A DNA stretch of 64,000 nucleotides from assembly GCA_001801685.1 (NCBI GenBank), contig MGYJ01000078.1:124001-188000 (forward strand), given 5' to 3'. The stretch comes from Gammaproteobacteria bacterium RIFCSPHIGHO2_12_FULL_63_22 (GTDB lineage Bacteria > Pseudomonadota > Gammaproteobacteria > Xanthomonadales > Xanthomonadaceae). The notes beneath the pieces were generated by a model, which worked only from the letters and a program-made list of their open reading frames with translations, was not told the origin of the DNA and did not search any database. The position numbers and the translations under genes were made by a program. Each line of letters starts with the position of its first letter. Position 1 is the first letter of the stretch. Below are positions 47,530 to 58,154 of the stretch, one piece after another.

Positions 47530-49425
47530 ATGAAACCGATCCGCCTCGACGGCCAGTCCCTCACCCGCGAACAGGTGATCGCCGTCGCCTACGGCGCCAC
47601 GGTCGAACTCGATGCCGAACAACTGAAGAAAGTGCAGCGCGCCGCTGACTTCCTGGTCGAGCAGGTGGCCTTGCAGGAGCCGATCTACGGCGTGTCCACC
47701 GGCTTCGGCAGCAACGCCGACAAGTTGCTCGGCGCGCATCGCCTGCGCAGCGGCATGCCGGGCGTGAAGGCCAATGACGAAACCCTGCTGGAAGAACTGC
47801 AGCGCAACCTGATCGTCACCCATGCCGTGTGCGTCGGCGAACCGTTCGGCGCCGATGTCGTGCGCGCGATGCTGGTGATCCGCATCAACACCCTGATGCG
47901 CGGCCACTCTGGCATCCGCGTCAGCACGCTGAAGGCGCAGGCTGCGATGTTGAATGCCGGCATCGTGCCGGTGGTGCCACAGAAGGGATCGGTGGGCGCC
48001 AGCGGCGACCTCGCGCCCTTGTCGCACTTGGCCATCGTGCTGCTGGGTGGCGGTGAAGCATTCTACGAAGGCGAACGGATGCCGGGCGCGGAAGCCCTGA
48101 AGCGTGCCGGACTCGAGCCGATCAGGCTGTCGCACAAGGAAGGCCTGGCCCTCAACAACGGCACCGCGCAGATGCTCGCCACCGGCGTGCTCGCCTGCGC
48201 CAAACTCGAAGACTTGCTCGACACGGCCGACCTCGCTGCCGCCATGACCATCGATGCGTTCGCCGGGCGCATGCGCGCCTTCGATGCGCACGTGCACGCA
48301 TTGCGTCCGCATCCGGGGCAGTTGCAATCGGCCGCCAACCTGCGCAGCCTGCTGCGTAATTCAACGCTGGCCAACATCGATTACCACCTGGTGCCGCGCT
48401 TCCGTCAGTGGGTCCCTGAAAGCTGGGACACGCCCTCGCAGCAAGCGCTCGATTTCGACATCGGCTGGGACTGGGTGCCGCTGACCATGCGCCATGGTCG
48501 CGAGCGTTTCTACCAGCGCTTCAAGCCCTTCCGCGGCGGCAAGAAGCACCAGCCGCAGGACAGTTATTCCCTGCGCTGCGTGCCGCAGGTGCATGGCGCC
48601 GTGCGTGACGCGGTGGCGCAGGCCAAGCGCGTGCTCGATATCGAATTGAATGCCGTCACCGACAACCCGCTGCTGTTCCCGGACCTGCCGGGCGCGCTGT
48701 TCGTCGAAGACCAGGTCGTGTCGGCCGGCCACTTCCATGGTATGCCGCTGGCCTTGGCGATGAGTTACGTCAAGGCCTCCATTCCCGTGCTCGCCTCGAT
48801 CTCCGAACGCCGATTGAACAAGCTCGTGGACCCTGCCACCAACGACGGCTTGCCGGCCTTCCTGATCGGTAACGAGGATGGCACCGAAAGCGGCTTCATG
48901 ATCGTGCAATACACCGCTGCCGCCATCGTCAACGACCTGTGCAGTCGCGCGCATCCGGCATCCGTGTACAGCATCCCGACCAGCGCCAATGCCGAGGACC
49001 ATGTGTCCATGGGCGCCAACGAGGCGCGCCACGTTCTGGAGATGACCGACGACCTGGCCCGCGTGCTGGCGCTGGAAATCTATTCGGCGGCGCAGGCGCT
49101 CGACTATCGCCGCGACATGATCAACGCCGCGCGCGAACTCGCCCGCAATGGCGATGCTGAAGCACTCGCTGCAAAAATCCAGGGCGCGCCGATGCCCGGC
49201 TCACCCGATCGCGCGAAATTCCTGGAAGAAGTCGAAGCCTTGCGGATCGAGTTGGCCGAGTCCGGCGAATTCCATCCGGGTCGCGCAGTCGCTGCGACGC
49301 TGGATCGCTTGCGCGAGGACATTGCCTTCATGGACGCCGACCGCGCCATGGACGGCGAAGTAGCGCTGGCCGTGCGGCTGGTGGAGCAGGGCGAATTGCT
49401 GCGGGCAGCCAAGGCCGCCGTCTAG
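47530..49425 (+). CDS. Enlarged histidine/aromatic amino acid ammonia-lyase (MIO family)
   Basis: A 631-aa lyase with the MIO-forming Ala157-Ser158-Gly159 in GSVGASGDLAPLSH. YGVSTGFG, the His-containing LQRNLIVTHAV, EGLALNNGTA, SLRCVPQVHGA and IPTSANAEDHVSMG are all present. H in the THAV segment resembles the histidine ammonia-lyase site rather than phenylalanine-type enzymes, so urocanate formation from histidine is the best guess. Ordinary HutH is about 510 aa; here roughly 45 extra residues are inserted between residues 275 and 343 (including WDWVPLTMRHGRERFYQRFK) and the C-terminus is long. No other hut gene is adjacent; it is 1 base after hisS. Confidence 0.85.
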   Translation: MKPIRLDGQSLTREQVIAVAYGATVELDAEQLKKVQRAADFLVEQVALQEPIYGVSTGFGSNADKLLGAHRLRSGMPGVKANDETLLEELQRNLIVTHAVCVGEPFGADVVRAMLVIRINTLMRGHSGIRVSTLKAQAAMLNAGIVPVVPQKGSVGASGDLAPLSHLAIVLLGGGEAFYEGERMPGAEALKRAGLEPIRLSHKEGLALNNGTAQMLATGVLACAKLEDLLDTADLAAAMTIDAFAGRMRAFDAHVHALRPHPGQLQSAANLRSLLRNSTLANIDYHLVPRFRQWVPESWDTPSQQALDFDIGWDWVPLTMRHGRERFYQRFKPFRGGKKHQPQDSYSLRCVPQVHGAVRDAVAQAKRVLDIELNAVTDNPLLFPDLPGALFVEDQVVSAGHFHGMPLALAMSYVKASIPVLASISERRLNKLVDPATNDGLPAFLIGNEDGTESGFMIVQYTAAAIVNDLCSRAHPASVYSIPTSANAEDHVSMGANEARHVLEMTDDLARVLALEIYSAAQALDYRRDMINAARELARNGDAEALAAKIQGAPMPGSPDRAKFLEEVEALRIELAESGEFHPGRAVAATLDRLREDIAFMDADRAMDGEVALAVRLVEQGELLRAAKAAV

Positions 49426-51257
49426 GCGGACACGTGCACGCGGTTGCGACCGGCATTCTTTGCCGCGTACAGGGCATCGTCGGCCTGGTGCAGCACTTCA
49501 TCGGCCGACATGCTTGACCCGACCGGCACGCTGTACACGCCGATACTTGCGGTCATGGGAATTTCCTTGCCGGCGTAGCGCACTGGCACCGCGCCAATGT
49601 GCCGGCGCACACGCTCTGCAATATCCACGACGCGTGTCGCCGATACGCCCGGCAGCACTACTACGAATTCCTCGCCGCCGAAGCGCGCGCATACCGCCAC
49701 TTCCTGCACCAGGCAGTCGGCCAGGTTGCGGGCCAGGCCGCGCAGGCATTCATCGCCGGCCAGGTGGCCGTACTCATCGTTCACCCGCTTGAAATGGTCC
49801 AGGTCGATCAGCAGCAGGCTGATCGGCTGTCGGGTTTCCGCCGCGTGGTGCAGCATCTGTTCGAACACCTCGCGGAAATGCCGGCGATTGAACATGCCGG
49901 TCAAGACGTCGCGCCGGTTGGATTCACGCAGGCGCGAATTGGCATCGGCCAATTGTTCCAGCGCGGCGCTGAGCTCCGCCGTGCGCCGGGAAACATTGCG
50001 CTCGAGTTGTTCGTTGGCCTCGCGCACCACGTTCTCGTTTTCGCTGCGCAGGTTCGCATAGCGGTAGGCGAGGGCGAACGACAGCAGCACCATCTCCATC
50101 GCCGAGCCGATCTGGATGCCATATTCGGTGAAGAAGTTCTTCTGCAGGATGCCGAACGACACCGAGGCGTACATCGCCGTGCCCACCAGCAGCATCGTCC
50201 ATGCCGCGAGGAAGAGCCGCGCCGGGCGATAGCCGCGGCGGATGGCGTGGAAGGTCTGGTAAAGCACGGCCAGCACGCCCGGGAACACGCCATAAGTGCC
50301 CAGCTGCACCGACGTCCGATAGTCCACCCACAACGACGACAGGCCGACCGCCGCGTAGAAGGCGATGAAGGCCAGCGAAATCTTGTCGCCCAGCGGCCAT
50401 CGCTGCTTTTGTTCCAGGAACAATCGCACGAACTGGTGCATCGCCATCTGCGAGAAAGCCATGGCCAGCGGGATGGCATGGTTGGCCAGCCACGGGTTGC
50501 CGGGCCACAGGTATTCGAAGGCCAGTCCGTTGAGGCAGAACAGCACCATGCCGAAGCCGGCGAGATGGCACATGTACCAGAAGTGGCTGCTGTCCCTCAG
50601 CGACAGCCACAACACCATGTTGTAGAAGAACAAGGCGAGCAGGATGCCGTCGTACAAGCCGATGCCGATCTGCGCGTCGCGCTCCATCTCGGCGAAGGCG
50701 CCGAAGGTATAGATGTGCAACGGCGCCTGCATCGAGCTTTCGCTCTGCGCGCGCACCAGCAGTTCCACTTCGGTGCGCTGCGGCAGGTTCAGCCAGAAGT
50801 TCGGATGCCGGTAACGGATCGCCCGCGCCGAGAACGGCAGCTTGTCGCCCGATGCAAGGTGGTCCACGCGCCCGTCGGGGTAGCGCATGTACACGTCGAG
50901 GTTGTCGAGCAGGGAGTACTGCAGGACCAGCAGCCAGCGTTCTTCGCTGTTGCCGTCATTGAAGAGGCGGGTATGGAACCAGTAGGCGCCGTCGCCGAAT
51001 CCGAAGGTCGCATTGCCGTTGGGCAGGGGCTGGAACCGGCCCTGGGCCGCCGACTGGAACATGGTGGATGCGTCCGCGCGCCCTTCCGGATCCACCAGGT
51101 AGGTCATGCGCGGGGACAGGGACAGGTCGGTCAGGTTGGGACCGATCGTGACGCGGGCAGGCTTCGCCTCAGCCAGGCAGGCGCCGGCCAGGGCCAGGAT
51201 CAGCACCAGAATTCGCAAACCCAGGCTCACCAAACACGTTCCTCCGATTTCGCACAC
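49422..51257 (-). CDS. Membrane diguanylate cyclase with 7TMR-DISM sensor
   Basis: A 611-aa protein: signal peptide (about 1-30), a periplasmic 7TMR-DISMED2-type beta domain (about 40-185), seven membrane helices (about 195-400), a short coiled coil (NEQLERNVSRRTAELSAALE) and a C-terminal GGDEF domain with GGEEF near residue 525. It should make cyclic di-GMP in response to a ligand, perhaps carbohydrate, in the periplasm. The RxxD product-inhibition site is absent: the residues before the motif read QEVAVCARFGGEEF. It is convergent with the lyase gene, overlapping at a CTAG. Confidence 0.92.
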   Translation of the reverse strand: MCEIGGTCLVSLGLRILVLILALAGACLAEAKPARVTIGPNLTDLSLSPRMTYLVDPEGRADASTMFQSAAQGRFQPLPNGNATFGFGDGAYWFHTRLFNDGNSEERWLLVLQYSLLDNLDVYMRYPDGRVDHLASGDKLPFSARAIRYRHPNFWLNLPQRTEVELLVRAQSESSMQAPLHIYTFGAFAEMERDAQIGIGLYDGILLALFFYNMVLWLSLRDSSHFWYMCHLAGFGMVLFCLNGLAFEYLWPGNPWLANHAIPLAMAFSQMAMHQFVRLFLEQKQRWPLGDKISLAFIAFYAAVGLSSLWVDYRTSVQLGTYGVFPGVLAVLYQTFHAIRRGYRPARLFLAAWTMLLVGTAMYASVSFGILQKNFFTEYGIQIGSAMEMVLLSFALAYRYANLRSENENVVREANEQLERNVSRRTAELSAALEQLADANSRLRESNRRDVLTGMFNRRHFREVFEQMLHHAAETRQPISLLLIDLDHFKRVNDEYGHLAGDECLRGLARNLADCLVQEVAVCARFGGEEFVVVLPGVSATRVVDIAERVRRHIGAVPVRYAGKEIPMTASIGVYSVPVGSSMSADEVLHQADDALYAAKNAGRNRVHVSA

Positions 51258-51310
51258 CTTAACGGGACGCGTGGGTAATGGCTATCAGGGCGCGTTTTCC
51301 GGGGTAAAGC

Positions 51311-51342
51311 TTGCCAATGTAATAGCGCGCTGTTACATTGGC
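51311..51342. promoter_or_regulatory. 30-bp palindromic operator on the promoter of the TrpR-like gene
   Basis: GCCAATGTAA (51313-51322) and TTACATTGGC (51333-51342) are perfect inverted arms; the 10-bp centre TAGCGCGCTG is itself nearly symmetric, so 28 of 30 positions are palindromic. The same bases hold a promoter: TTGCCA (51311-51316), 17 bp, TACATT (51334-51339). Transcription would begin at about 51346, the start codon. A bound repressor would block RNA polymerase completely. Confidence 0.8.
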
Positions 51343-51345
51343 ACA

Positions 51346-51681
51346 ATGAAGCGAAAGCCCACCCTGCCCACTTCGCCCCCCATTCGGGGATCCGAGCCCC
51401 TCGATTGCCTGATCGAGGCCGTCCTGGCCATGCGCAGCCCGGACGAGCTGCGCGCGTTCCTGGAAGACCTGTGCACGCCGGCCGAACTCGAGGCGATCGC
51501 CGATCGCTGGCGGGTCGTACCGCTGCTGCTGCAGGGCACGGCCTATCGGGAAATCCATGACCGGACCGGTGTCAGCGTCACCACCGTCGGTCGCATCGCC
51601 CGCTGCCTCGACCTCGGCGCGGGCGGTTACCGCCTCGCGGCCGAGCGCGTGCTCGGCGATATCAAAGCCAGCCCCAACTGA
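51346..51681 (+). CDS. TrpR/YerC-family transcriptional regulator of the his operon
   Basis: A 111-aa DNA-binding protein of the TrpR superfamily: helices around [20 protein letters not shown], then [20 protein letters not shown] and the recognition segment [14 protein letters not shown]. Its ATG at 51346 sits 3 bases after a 30-bp palindrome and at the predicted transcript start, so the mRNA is probably leaderless. hisG begins 22 bases downstream in the same direction. This position is usual in Xanthomonadales. It is most likely an amino-acid-responsive repressor of itself and the his operon; histidine as co-repressor is inference. Confidence 0.88.
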   Translation: MKRKPTLPTSPPIRGSEPLDCLIEAVLAMRSPDELRAFLEDLCTPAELEAIADRWRVVPLLLQGTAYREIHDRTGVSVTTVGRIARCLDLGAGGYRLAAERVLGDIKASPN

Positions 51682-51703
51682 ATTCAAGAAAAGGACTTCA
51701 CCC

Positions 51704-52606
51704 ATGCGGACGCATGATCGCCTGCGTATTGCCATACAAAAATCCGGACGCTTGTCCGACCCGGCGCGAGACCTGCTTGCGCGCGCCGGCCTGAGCTTTC
51801 GTGAAAGTCGCGACCGCCTGTTCTGCTACGGCGATTCGCTGCCGATCGACCTGCTGCTGGTGCGCGACGACGATATTCCCGGCCTGATCGCCGAAGGCGT
51901 CTGCGACCTGGGCATCGTCGGCCAGAACGTATTGGACGAACAAGCGGCCGAGCGCCGCGCAACCGGCAAGGACGAAGCGTTTTCCGTGCTGCGTCCACTC
52001 GGCTTCGGCCGTTGCCGACTGTCCATCGCCGTGCCGAACGAGTGGGACTGGCAGGGCGACAACCAGCGCCTGGCGGGCACCCGCATTGCCACCAGCTATC
52101 CGCACCTGCTCGCCCAGTGGCTGGCGGCGCAAGGCGTGGACGCAGAACCCGTGGTGCTGTCGGGTTCGGTGGAAATCGCTCCGCGCCTGGGCAAGGCCGA
52201 AAGCATCTGCGACCTGGTGTCGTCCGGCGCCACGCTGGTCGCCAACCAGTTGAAGGAAGTTGCGATCATCCTGGAAAGTGAAGCCGTGCTGGCCGGTCCG
52301 GCCAAGCCCTTCGGCGACGTGCGCGCCGACCTTGCCGGCCTGTTGTTGCGTCGCCTCGACGGCGTGCTGAGCCTGCAATCGAGCAAGTTGCTGTTGTTCC
52401 AGGCGCGCCGAAGCGCCGTGCCGGAAATCCTCAAGCTGCTGACCGACGCCGAACCACCCACCATCACCACCATCGAAGGCCGCAGCGATGAAGTCTCGCT
52501 GCAGGCCCTGTGCCGCACGGCGATGACCTGGCAACGGCTCGAAGACATGAAGCGTGCCGGCGCCTTCGGCATGCTGGTGCTTCCCGTGGAGCAGATGCTG
52601 GCATGA
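51704..52606 (+). CDS. hisG: ATP phosphoribosyltransferase, long form
   Basis: First and usually feedback-regulated step of histidine synthesis. ATG 51704 follows AAGGAC and gives [20 protein letters not shown], 300 aa. The length shows the long HisG with a C-terminal regulatory domain (about residues 225-300), so no HisZ partner is needed. DLGIVGQN and the PRPP-binding [20 protein letters not shown] (E. coli-like) are present. It overlaps hisD by four bases. Confidence 0.96.
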   Translation: MRTHDRLRIAIQKSGRLSDPARDLLARAGLSFRESRDRLFCYGDSLPIDLLLVRDDDIPGLIAEGVCDLGIVGQNVLDEQAAERRATGKDEAFSVLRPLGFGRCRLSIAVPNEWDWQGDNQRLAGTRIATSYPHLLAQWLAAQGVDAEPVVLSGSVEIAPRLGKAESICDLVSSGATLVANQLKEVAIILESEAVLAGPAKPFGDVRADLAGLLLRRLDGVLSLQSSKLLLFQARRSAVPEILKLLTDAEPPTITTIEGRSDEVSLQALCRTAMTWQRLEDMKRAGAFGMLVLPVEQMLA

Positions 52607-53901
52607 AGACCCTGGCCTGGAAGGACATGGATGCTGCTTCTCGCGCGCAGGCCTTGCAGCGACCGGTGGAAGCGACCAATACCGAACTGGAAACGGCAGT
52701 CGCCCGCATCATCGAACAAGTGCGGGCCGATGGCGATGGGGCGATTCGTGCACTGACGCGACGATTCGACGGCATCGAAGTAGGCAACGCCGCCGTGGAT
52801 GAGGCGCAGTTCGACGAAGCACGCGCGGCCGTTCCCGACGAAGTCTTCGAGGCGATGCAGCAGGCGCGCGAGCGGCTGATTGCCTGGCACGTCGCCGGCC
52901 AAGCGTTGCCCTTCGAAATCGAGACCGCGCCCGGCGTGCAATGTGGACGAATCCTTCGCGGTATTCGACGGGTCGGATTGTACGTGCCGGCCGGCACCGC
53001 GCCCCTGCCATCCACCGCGCTGATGCTGGGCGTGCCCGCTGCGCTGGCTGGTTGCGACGACATCGTGTTGTGCACGCCGCCGCGCCCCGACGGCAAGGCC
53101 GACCCCTACGTGCTCACTGCGGCCCGCCTGTGCGGCGTCACGCGGGTGTTCCGGATCGGTGGCGCGCAAGCGATCGCCGCCATGGCCTTCGGTACGCCGA
53201 CCGTTCCCGCCTGCGACAAGTTGTTCGGCCCCGGCAACAGCTTCGTCACCCAGGCCAAGCAGCAGGTGTCCGTGCGCAGTGGCGGCCCGGCCATCGACAT
53301 GCCGGCCGGCCCGTCGGAAGTGCTGGTGATCGCCGATGCCGGCGCGTCGCCGGCCTTCGTGGCGTCCGACCTGCTGTCGCAGGCCGAACACGGCACGGAT
53401 TCGCAGGTCATCCTGCTCGCGCTGTCGGCGGATTTCATCGAAGCGGTGGGTGTCGAGATTGAACGCCAGTTGCTCGTCTTGCCACGTGCCGAAATCGCGC
53501 GCGCGGCGTTGGCGCATGCGCGGCTGATCCTCGTGGATGACCTCGACCAGGCCTTCGACATCAGCAACGCCTACGCCCCCGAACACCTGATCCTGGCCTT
53601 GCGCGATGCGCGTGCCTGGCTGCCCAGGGTGCGCAGCGCCGGCTCGGTTTTCCTCGGCGACCATGCGCCCGAATCGCTGGGCGACTACTGCTCCGGCACC
53701 AATCATGTGTTGCCGACCAACGGCGCCGCGCATGCTTACAGCGGCGTCGGCGTCGCCAGTTTCCAGACCAGCATCAGCGTCCAGGCAGTCACGCCGGCAG
53801 GTCTCGCCGCCATCGGTCCGTGCGCAGTCACGCTGGCGCGCGCCGAGGGCCTGGAAGCGCACGCGCAGGCCGTGTTGCTGCGGCTGGGGGCATCGGCATG
53901 A
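52603..53901 (+). CDS. hisD: Histidinol dehydrogenase
   Basis: Zinc enzyme oxidising histidinol to histidine in two NAD-dependent steps. ATG 52603, overlapping hisG (ATGA), gives [20 protein letters not shown], 432 aa. Signature segments are [36 protein letters not shown] and [16 protein letters not shown], with metal ligands in [10 protein letters not shown]. Stop overlaps hisC by four bases. Confidence 0.97.
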   Translation: MKTLAWKDMDAASRAQALQRPVEATNTELETAVARIIEQVRADGDGAIRALTRRFDGIEVGNAAVDEAQFDEARAAVPDEVFEAMQQARERLIAWHVAGQALPFEIETAPGVQCGRILRGIRRVGLYVPAGTAPLPSTALMLGVPAALAGCDDIVLCTPPRPDGKADPYVLTAARLCGVTRVFRIGGAQAIAAMAFGTPTVPACDKLFGPGNSFVTQAKQQVSVRSGGPAIDMPAGPSEVLVIADAGASPAFVASDLLSQAEHGTDSQVILLALSADFIEAVGVEIERQLLVLPRAEIARAALAHARLILVDDLDQAFDISNAYAPEHLILALRDARAWLPRVRSAGSVFLGDHAPESLGDYCSGTNHVLPTNGAAHAYSGVGVASFQTSISVQAVTPAGLAAIGPCAVTLARAEGLEAHAQAVLLRLGASA

Positions 53902-54977
53902 GCGCGGTGCTCGAATTGTTGCGGCCCGACCTGCGTGATTTCGCCGGCTACTCGTCTGCGCGCCGCACCAGTGCGCGCGGCTCGGTCTGGCTCAATGCGA
54001 ATGAGTCGCCCGAGCCCTCGATCGCCGATGGCGGGCTGTCACTCAATCGCTATCCCGACCCGCAGCCTCGTGCACTGCGCGAACGACTTGCCGCCCTGTA
54101 TGCCGTGACGCCCGGACAGTTGATGGTGACCCGAGGCAGCGACGAGGGCATCGACTTGCTCGTTCGCGCTTTCTGCCGCGCTGGCCGGGACGGCGTCGCC
54201 ATCGCGCCGCCCTGTTTCGGCATGTATGCCGTATGCGCGAGAGTGCAGGGCGCGCCGCTGGTCGAAGTGCCGCTGTTGGAAGCAGACGGCCAGTGGCGGC
54301 TGAACCTGCCGGCGCTGGTGGATGTGGTCGCCGAGCGCAACGTGCGCATCGTGTTCCTGTGCTCCCCGGCCAATCCCACCGGCCAGGCCCTCGACATCGA
54401 CCAGATCCGCACGCTTGCCGCTTCGTTGGCAGGACGCGCCGTGCTGGTGATCGACGAGGCCTACGGCGAGTACAGCGCCATCGCCAGTGCATCCACGCTG
54501 CTGGCGGAATTTCCCGGCCTGGTCGTGCTGCGCACGATGTCGAAGGCCTATGCCCTGGCCGGCGCGCGCATCGGTTGCGTGCTGGCCGATCCCGAACTGA
54601 TCGCCGTGCTGCGCAATCTCTCCGCGCCCTATCCGGTGCCCGCGCCTTCAGCGGCGCTGGCGCTTGCGGCGCTGTCCGATGCCGGCATCGCGCAGGCGCG
54701 CCAGCGTTGCGACCTGGCCGTGGGCGAGCGCGAAGCCCTGCGCAGGGGCCTGCTCTCGCTTCCCGGCGTCACGCGCGTGTATCCGTCCCAGGGCAATTAC
54801 CTGCTGGTGCGCTTCAACCGGGCCCAGGACGTATTCGACCGATTGTTGGCGGCCGGCATCGTGGTCCGCGACATGCGCGCCATGGAAGGGCTTGGCGATG
54901 CGCTGCGCATCACCGTCGGCAGCCCGGCGGAAAACGCCGCCTTGCTGGCCACGCTGCAACAGCAGGTGGCGGCATGA
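53898..54977 (+). CDS. hisC: Histidinol-phosphate aminotransferase
   Basis: PLP enzyme transaminating imidazole-acetol phosphate. ATG 53898 gives [20 protein letters not shown], 359 aa. The substrate loop [37 protein letters not shown] and the PLP-lysine motif [14 protein letters not shown] are present. It overlaps hisD and hisB by four bases each, in a fully coupled operon. Confidence 0.96.
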   Translation: MSAVLELLRPDLRDFAGYSSARRTSARGSVWLNANESPEPSIADGGLSLNRYPDPQPRALRERLAALYAVTPGQLMVTRGSDEGIDLLVRAFCRAGRDGVAIAPPCFGMYAVCARVQGAPLVEVPLLEADGQWRLNLPALVDVVAERNVRIVFLCSPANPTGQALDIDQIRTLAASLAGRAVLVIDEAYGEYSAIASASTLLAEFPGLVVLRTMSKAYALAGARIGCVLADPELIAVLRNLSAPYPVPAPSAALALAALSDAGIAQARQRCDLAVGEREALRRGLLSLPGVTRVYPSQGNYLLVRFNRAQDVFDRLLAAGIVVRDMRAMEGLGDALRITVGSPAENAALLATLQQQVAA

Positions 54978-56035
54978 GCAAGATCCTCTTCATCGACCGC
55001 GACGGCGTGCTGATCGAGGAGCCCGCCGACGAACAGATCGACAGCTTCGAAAAATTCCGCCTGGTGGCCGATGTGATACCGGCCCTGTTGCGCCTGCGCG
55101 ACGCGGGATTCGAATTCGTGATGGTGTCCAACCAGGACGGGCTCGGCAGCGCATCGTACCCGCGTGAATCCTTCGAAGGCCCCCAGGCGCTGTTGCTGCA
55201 GGTCCTTCGGTCGCAGGGCATCGTCTTTCGCGAAGTCCTGATTGACGAACATTTCCCGGCTGACAACTCGCCCAACCGGAAGCCCGGCATCGGCATGGTC
55301 ATGCATTACCTGCGCGACCGCAGCGTGGACCTGGATGCAAGCGCCATGGTCGGCGACCGCGAGACCGACATGGAGTTCGCCCGCAATCTCGGCGTGCGCG
55401 GCTTCCGCATCGGCGCCGGGCAAATGGGATGGAACGATGTTGCGCATGCCCTGGCCGATGCGCCGCGCATCGCCAGCATCGAGCGCATCACCAAAGAGAC
55501 CAGGATCCGGGTCAGCATCGACCTCGACCGCGTCGCCGACCCGGTCGTGCTGACCGGCCATGGATTCTTCGACCACATGCTGGAGCAACTGGGCAAGCAC
55601 GGCGGTTTTGCGCTGGACGTCCAGTGTGCCGGCGACCTGCACATCGACGAACACCACACGGTGGAAGACTGCGCGCTGGCACTCGGCGCTGCGCTGAAGA
55701 CGGCCCTGGGCGACAAGCGTGGCATCGGCCGCTATGGATTCACCCTGCCGATGGATGAAACCCAGGCCAGCGCCGTGCTCGACTTCTCCGGCCGCCCGTA
55801 CTTCGTGTTCGAAGGCGAGTTCCCGCGCGACCGCGTTGGCGACCTGCCGACGGAAATGGTGCCGCACTTCTTCCGTTCGCTTTGCGAAACCTCGGGGCTG
55901 AACCTGCACCTGACGGTGCGTGGCGAGAATGCGCACCACATGGTGGAAGCCTGCTTCAAGTCCGTGGCGCGCGCGCTGCGCCAGGCCATCCGCCGCGAAG
56001 GCAGCGAACTTCCGACCACGAAAGGCGTGTTGTGA
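54974..56035 (+). CDS. hisB: Bifunctional histidinol-phosphatase/imidazoleglycerol-phosphate dehydratase
   Basis: A 353-aa fusion, start at ATG 54974. The N-terminal HAD phosphatase (about 1-165) has D8 and D10 in FIDRDG, and VSNQDGLG. The C-terminal dehydratase (about 170-353) has [32 protein letters not shown] and [13 protein letters not shown] with the manganese-binding histidines. This fusion is the enterobacterial and xanthomonad type. Its stop overlaps the hisH GTG. Confidence 0.97.
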   Translation: MSKILFIDRDGVLIEEPADEQIDSFEKFRLVADVIPALLRLRDAGFEFVMVSNQDGLGSASYPRESFEGPQALLLQVLRSQGIVFREVLIDEHFPADNSPNRKPGIGMVMHYLRDRSVDLDASAMVGDRETDMEFARNLGVRGFRIGAGQMGWNDVAHALADAPRIASIERITKETRIRVSIDLDRVADPVVLTGHGFFDHMLEQLGKHGGFALDVQCAGDLHIDEHHTVEDCALALGAALKTALGDKRGIGRYGFTLPMDETQASAVLDFSGRPYFVFEGEFPRDRVGDLPTEMVPHFFRSLCETSGLNLHLTVRGENAHHMVEACFKSVARALRQAIRREGSELPTTKGVL

Positions 56036-56631
56036 CCGGCGCGCCGCGCGTCGTGCTGCTCGATTCGGGCGGCGCCAACCTCGGCTCGGTGCGCGCCGCC
56101 TTCGCGCGCCTGGGCGTGGATGCGCCGGTGACGTCCGACTGGAACACCATCCAGGCCGCCACGCACGTCGTGCTGCCCGGCGTCGGTGCGGCTGCCAGCG
56201 CCATGGCGCGCCTGCGCGAGAATGGACTCGACAAACTGGTGGCCCGACTCACGCAGCCGCTGATCGGCATCTGCATCGGCATGCAGTTGCTGTTCGAGTC
56301 TTCCGAGGAAGGCGATACCGAATGCCTGGGCTTGTTGCCAGGCAAAGTGACGCGATTGCCATCGTCCCCCGGCATCCGCATTCCGCACATGGGCTGGAAT
56401 CGACTTGAAACCATGGCCGACCATCCCCTGTCAGCCGGGCTGGACCAGCAATGGGTGTACTTCGTACACAGCTACGCTGCCCGCGATGCGGCATCCACCA
56501 TTACCCGCTGCAATCACGGCGAACCCTTTGCCGCCATGGTGGCAAGGGGTTCGGTGATGGGCGCGCAATTCCACCCGGAGCGATCCGCCGCCGCTGGCGC
56601 GCGCTTGCTCAAGAACTTCCTGGCGCTCTGA
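56032..56631 (+). CDS. hisH: Imidazole glycerol phosphate synthase, glutaminase subunit
   Basis: Class I glutamine amidotransferase that feeds ammonia to HisF. GTG 56032 is the start (GTGA overlap with hisB), giving a 199-aa protein with [12 protein letters not shown] at the N-terminus, where the more usual sequence is DYGxGN. The triad is C81 ([12 protein letters not shown]), H181 and E183 (AQFHPERS). Partner hisF lies two genes downstream. Confidence 0.95.
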   Translation: MTGAPRVVLLDSGGANLGSVRAAFARLGVDAPVTSDWNTIQAATHVVLPGVGAAASAMARLRENGLDKLVARLTQPLIGICIGMQLLFESSEEGDTECLGLLPGKVTRLPSSPGIRIPHMGWNRLETMADHPLSAGLDQQWVYFVHSYAARDAASTITRCNHGEPFAAMVARGSVMGAQFHPERSAAAGARLLKNFLAL

Positions 56632-56634
56632 CCG

Positions 56635-57384
56635 ATGCCTTTCACCCTGATACCCGCCATTGACATCCGCAATGGACGCGTCGTCCGCCTCGCACAAGGC
56701 GATTACGAACGCGAGACCGTGTACGGGGACGATCCTGTCGCCGTCGCGCGCGCCTACGCCGACCAGGGCGCGCAATGGCTGCACCTGGTGGACCTGGATG
56801 CGGCGCGCTTCGGCGGCTATACACAGTTGCCCCTGGTCGAGAGACTGAAGGCGGAAACCGGCTTGCGCCTGCAGACCGGTGGCGGGATCCGCGCTGCGCA
56901 GGATGTCGAGCTACTCTTGGCTGCCGGGGTGGATCGCGTGGTTGTCGGCACCCAGGCGGTGCGCAGGCCGTCACTGGTCAGTGCCTGGTTGCGTCGCTAT
57001 GGAAGCGAACACCTGACCCTGGCGCTGGACACGCGCCAGGACGAGGGCGGCGTCTGGCGGCTGCCGGTGTCGGGCTGGACCGAAGCATCGGTTTCCACAC
57101 TCGATGACATGCTCGCCACCTATTCCCAGGTCGGCCTCAAGCACGTGCTGTGCACCGACATTTCCCGCGACGGCATGCTGACCGGATTCAATATCGCGCT
57201 CTACCAGATGCTGGCCTTGCGCTGGCCGCAGCTGTGCATCCAGGCGTCGGGCGGCGTGAACGGCCTGGCAGACATCAGTGCGGCGCGAGAGGCGGGCGCC
57301 AGCAGCGCCATCCTTGGTCGCGCCTTGCTCGAGCAACGTTTCAGCCTTGCCGACGCCATGCGCGCCCAGGCGCCGACATGCTGA
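56635..57384 (+). CDS. hisA: Phosphoribosylformimino-AICAR-phosphate isomerase
   Basis: TIM-barrel isomerase (ProFAR to PRFAR). The 249-aa protein begins [20 protein letters not shown] with catalytic D10 and has [13 protein letters not shown] and a second half [15 protein letters not shown] carrying the second acidic residue. Three bases follow the hisH stop, and hisF overlaps its end by 7 bases. Confidence 0.97.
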   Translation: MPFTLIPAIDIRNGRVVRLAQGDYERETVYGDDPVAVARAYADQGAQWLHLVDLDAARFGGYTQLPLVERLKAETGLRLQTGGGIRAAQDVELLLAAGVDRVVVGTQAVRRPSLVSAWLRRYGSEHLTLALDTRQDEGGVWRLPVSGWTEASVSTLDDMLATYSQVGLKHVLCTDISRDGMLTGFNIALYQMLALRWPQLCIQASGGVNGLADISAAREAGASSAILGRALLEQRFSLADAMRAQAPTC

Positions 57385-58154
57385 GCCGGCGAATCATTCC
57401 CTGCCTGGACGTTCGCGACGGCCAGGTCGTGAAGGGCGTGCGCTTCCGGGACCATGTGGTGGTCGGTTCAATCGAGGACCTTGCCCTGCGCTATCGCGAC
57501 GAGGGCGCCGACGAACTCGTGTTCTACGACATCACCGCAAGTCCGGAGGGCCGATCGGTGGACCGTGCCTGGATCGAGCGTATCGCGACGATCATCGACA
57601 TTCCCTTCTGCGTGGCGGGGGGGATCCGTTCGGTGGCCGAGGCGCGTGCCGTGCTGGCCGCGGGCGCCGACAAGATTTCAGTGAACTCGCCGGCCCTCGA
57701 ACGCCCGGCGCTGGTGTCGGAGCTTGCCGAAGCCTTTGGCGTGCAATGCGTGGTGGTGGGCATCGACAGCCTGCGTGACGAAGACGGGCAGTGGCATGTT
57801 CGCCAGTACAGCGGCGACCCGGATCGGACCCTGGCGCTGGCGCGCAAGACTCTGGACTGGATCATCGAGGTGCAAGCCCTGGGCGCCGGCGAGATCGTGC
57901 TCAACTGCATGGGTTCCGACGGCGCGCGCAATGGTTTCGACATCGTCCAACTGCAGGCGGCGCGGGCCGTATGCCAGGTCCCCTTGGTCGCCTCGGGCGG
58001 CGCCGGCACGGCCTCGCATTTCGCGGATGCATTCCTGCAGGCCGATGTCGATGCGACCCTGGCTGCGAGTATTTTCCACAGTGGCGAACTCGCCATTCAC
58101 GATCTGAAACGTTCCCTGCGCAGCCAGGGCATCGAGGTGCGAGATGACTTCTGA
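57378..58154 (+). CDS. hisF: Imidazole glycerol phosphate synthase, cyclase subunit
   Basis: TIM-barrel cyclase that works with HisH to make imidazole glycerol phosphate and AICAR. ATG 57378 gives [20 protein letters not shown] with catalytic D11; the second aspartate falls in the [18 protein letters not shown] segment. The 258-aa length is normal. It overlaps hisA by 7 bases and hisI by 11. Confidence 0.97.
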   Translation: MLSRRIIPCLDVRDGQVVKGVRFRDHVVVGSIEDLALRYRDEGADELVFYDITASPEGRSVDRAWIERIATIIDIPFCVAGGIRSVAEARAVLAAGADKISVNSPALERPALVSELAEAFGVQCVVVGIDSLRDEDGQWHVRQYSGDPDRTLALARKTLDWIIEVQALGAGEIVLNCMGSDGARNGFDIVQLQAARAVCQVPLVASGGAGTASHFADAFLQADVDATLAASIFHSGELAIHDLKRSLRSQGIEVRDDF

